From contig JAHFAK010000130.1 in assembly GCA_023250585.1 (NCBI GenBank), positions 1 to 5,445 of the forward strand: a DNA stretch of 5,445 nt, in the 5' to 3' direction. The notes below the pieces were generated by a model. The model ran no database searches. It was given only the letters and a program-made list of their open reading frames with translations, and was not told where the DNA came from. Source of the DNA: Deltaproteobacteria bacterium. Its GTDB lineage: Bacteria > Bdellovibrionota_F > JAHFAK01. The translations under genes were made by a program, and so were the position numbers. This document shows positions 5,310-5,445 of this stretch, in pieces (position 1 is the stretch's first letter; each line of letters opens with the position of its first letter).

Positions 5310-5445
5310 TCATCCAATCCCCAAAGCCTGCATTTTTTTATACAACCTATTCCTAGATATACCTAATTCTTTAGAAGTCTTCATCCTATGCCAGTTATTC
5401 TTAACTAACAATCGTTCAAGCAATTCCTTCTCATATGCCATGATC
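5310..5445 (-). CDS. C-terminal Fis-type HTH, probable NtrC-like sigma-54 activator (partial)
   Basis: Only the last 44 codons and the stop (TGA at 5310-5312 on the - strand) are in the window. The peptide contains ELLERLLVKNNWHRMKTSKE followed by LGISRNRLYKKMQALGIG. The pattern L-x(5)-NNW-x(3)-T-x(2)-LGISR-x(2)-LYKK is the Fis-type helix-turn-helix that ends NtrC-family enhancer-binding proteins, which activate sigma-54 promoters from upstream sites. SRNRLYKKM is the recognition helix. The AAA+ and any receiver domain must lie to the right of the window. An ATG occurs in frame at 5439-5441, but the family pattern argues that it is internal. The gene converges with the cyclase gene, with 7 bases between stop codons and no room for a separate terminator. 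A small free Fis-like protein is the main alternative. Confidence 0.8.
   Translation of the reverse strand, partial: IMAYEKELLERLLVKNNWHRMKTSKELGISRNRLYKKMQALGIG

Noticed and set aside
5291-5310. Terminator around GCTTAAGC at the end of the cyclase gene
   Set aside because: Only an 8-base palindrome with no loop or T-run; it consists of stop codon context.
5310-5441. Complete 43-residue protein starting at the in-frame ATG at 5439-5441
   Set aside because: The sequence fits the C-terminal end of NtrC-like activators and the frame stays open to the window edge; no ribosome binding site can be judged. A partial gene is more likely.

Overview
The window is a stretch of AT-rich bacterial chromosome with four genes and an unusual load of palindromic repeats. 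From left to right it holds: the 3' part of the RNase P RNA gene (rnpB, + strand, cut by the left edge); a short kinase-domain-only aspartokinase-like gene on the - strand; a repeat-filled intergenic region of about 650 bases; a very large + strand gene for a zinc ribbon / class III nucleotidyl cyclase / STAND ATPase / TPR protein; and the 3' end of a - strand gene ending in a Fis-type helix-turn-helix, as found at the C-terminus of NtrC-like sigma-54 activators (cut by the right edge).

Organism: bacterial, from the bacterial-type RNase P RNA, the Shine-Dalgarno site before the large gene and the NtrC-like tail. The lineage cannot be fixed from the sequence. Small palindromic elements of the 'GTCATTGCGA', 'GTCATTTCGAACGAA' and 'GTCATCC...GGGATCCAG' kinds recall those in Rickettsia and in several uncultured AT-rich lineages. 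This is resemblance from memory, not a taxonomic assignment.

Layout: rnpB and the aspartokinase-like gene converge on a perfect 33-bp inverted repeat (315-438) whose right end supplies the aspartokinase stop codon. A second perfect 33-bp inverted repeat (25-97) lies inside rnpB where helix P12 is expected. From 1312 to 1665 several repeat families sit side by side: a 22-bp imperfect inverted pair enclosing the GTCATTGCGA element and most of a GTCATTTCG half-element, then a GTCATCC/GGATCC element. The large cyclase gene follows, with a TATAAT box and a GAGGAG ribosome binding site before a GTG start. It ends 7 bases from the converging NtrC-like gene.

The genes do not form one pathway. rnpB is housekeeping (tRNA 5' processing). 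The aspartokinase-like protein belongs to the lysine/threonine/methionine branch if it is active, but it lacks ACT regulatory domains and has changes at several usually conserved positions. The cyclase protein looks like a stand-alone signalling machine with all class III catalytic residues. The best candidates for something new are the palindromes: they have entered a structured RNA, define the end of a protein gene, and two of them share a common core.
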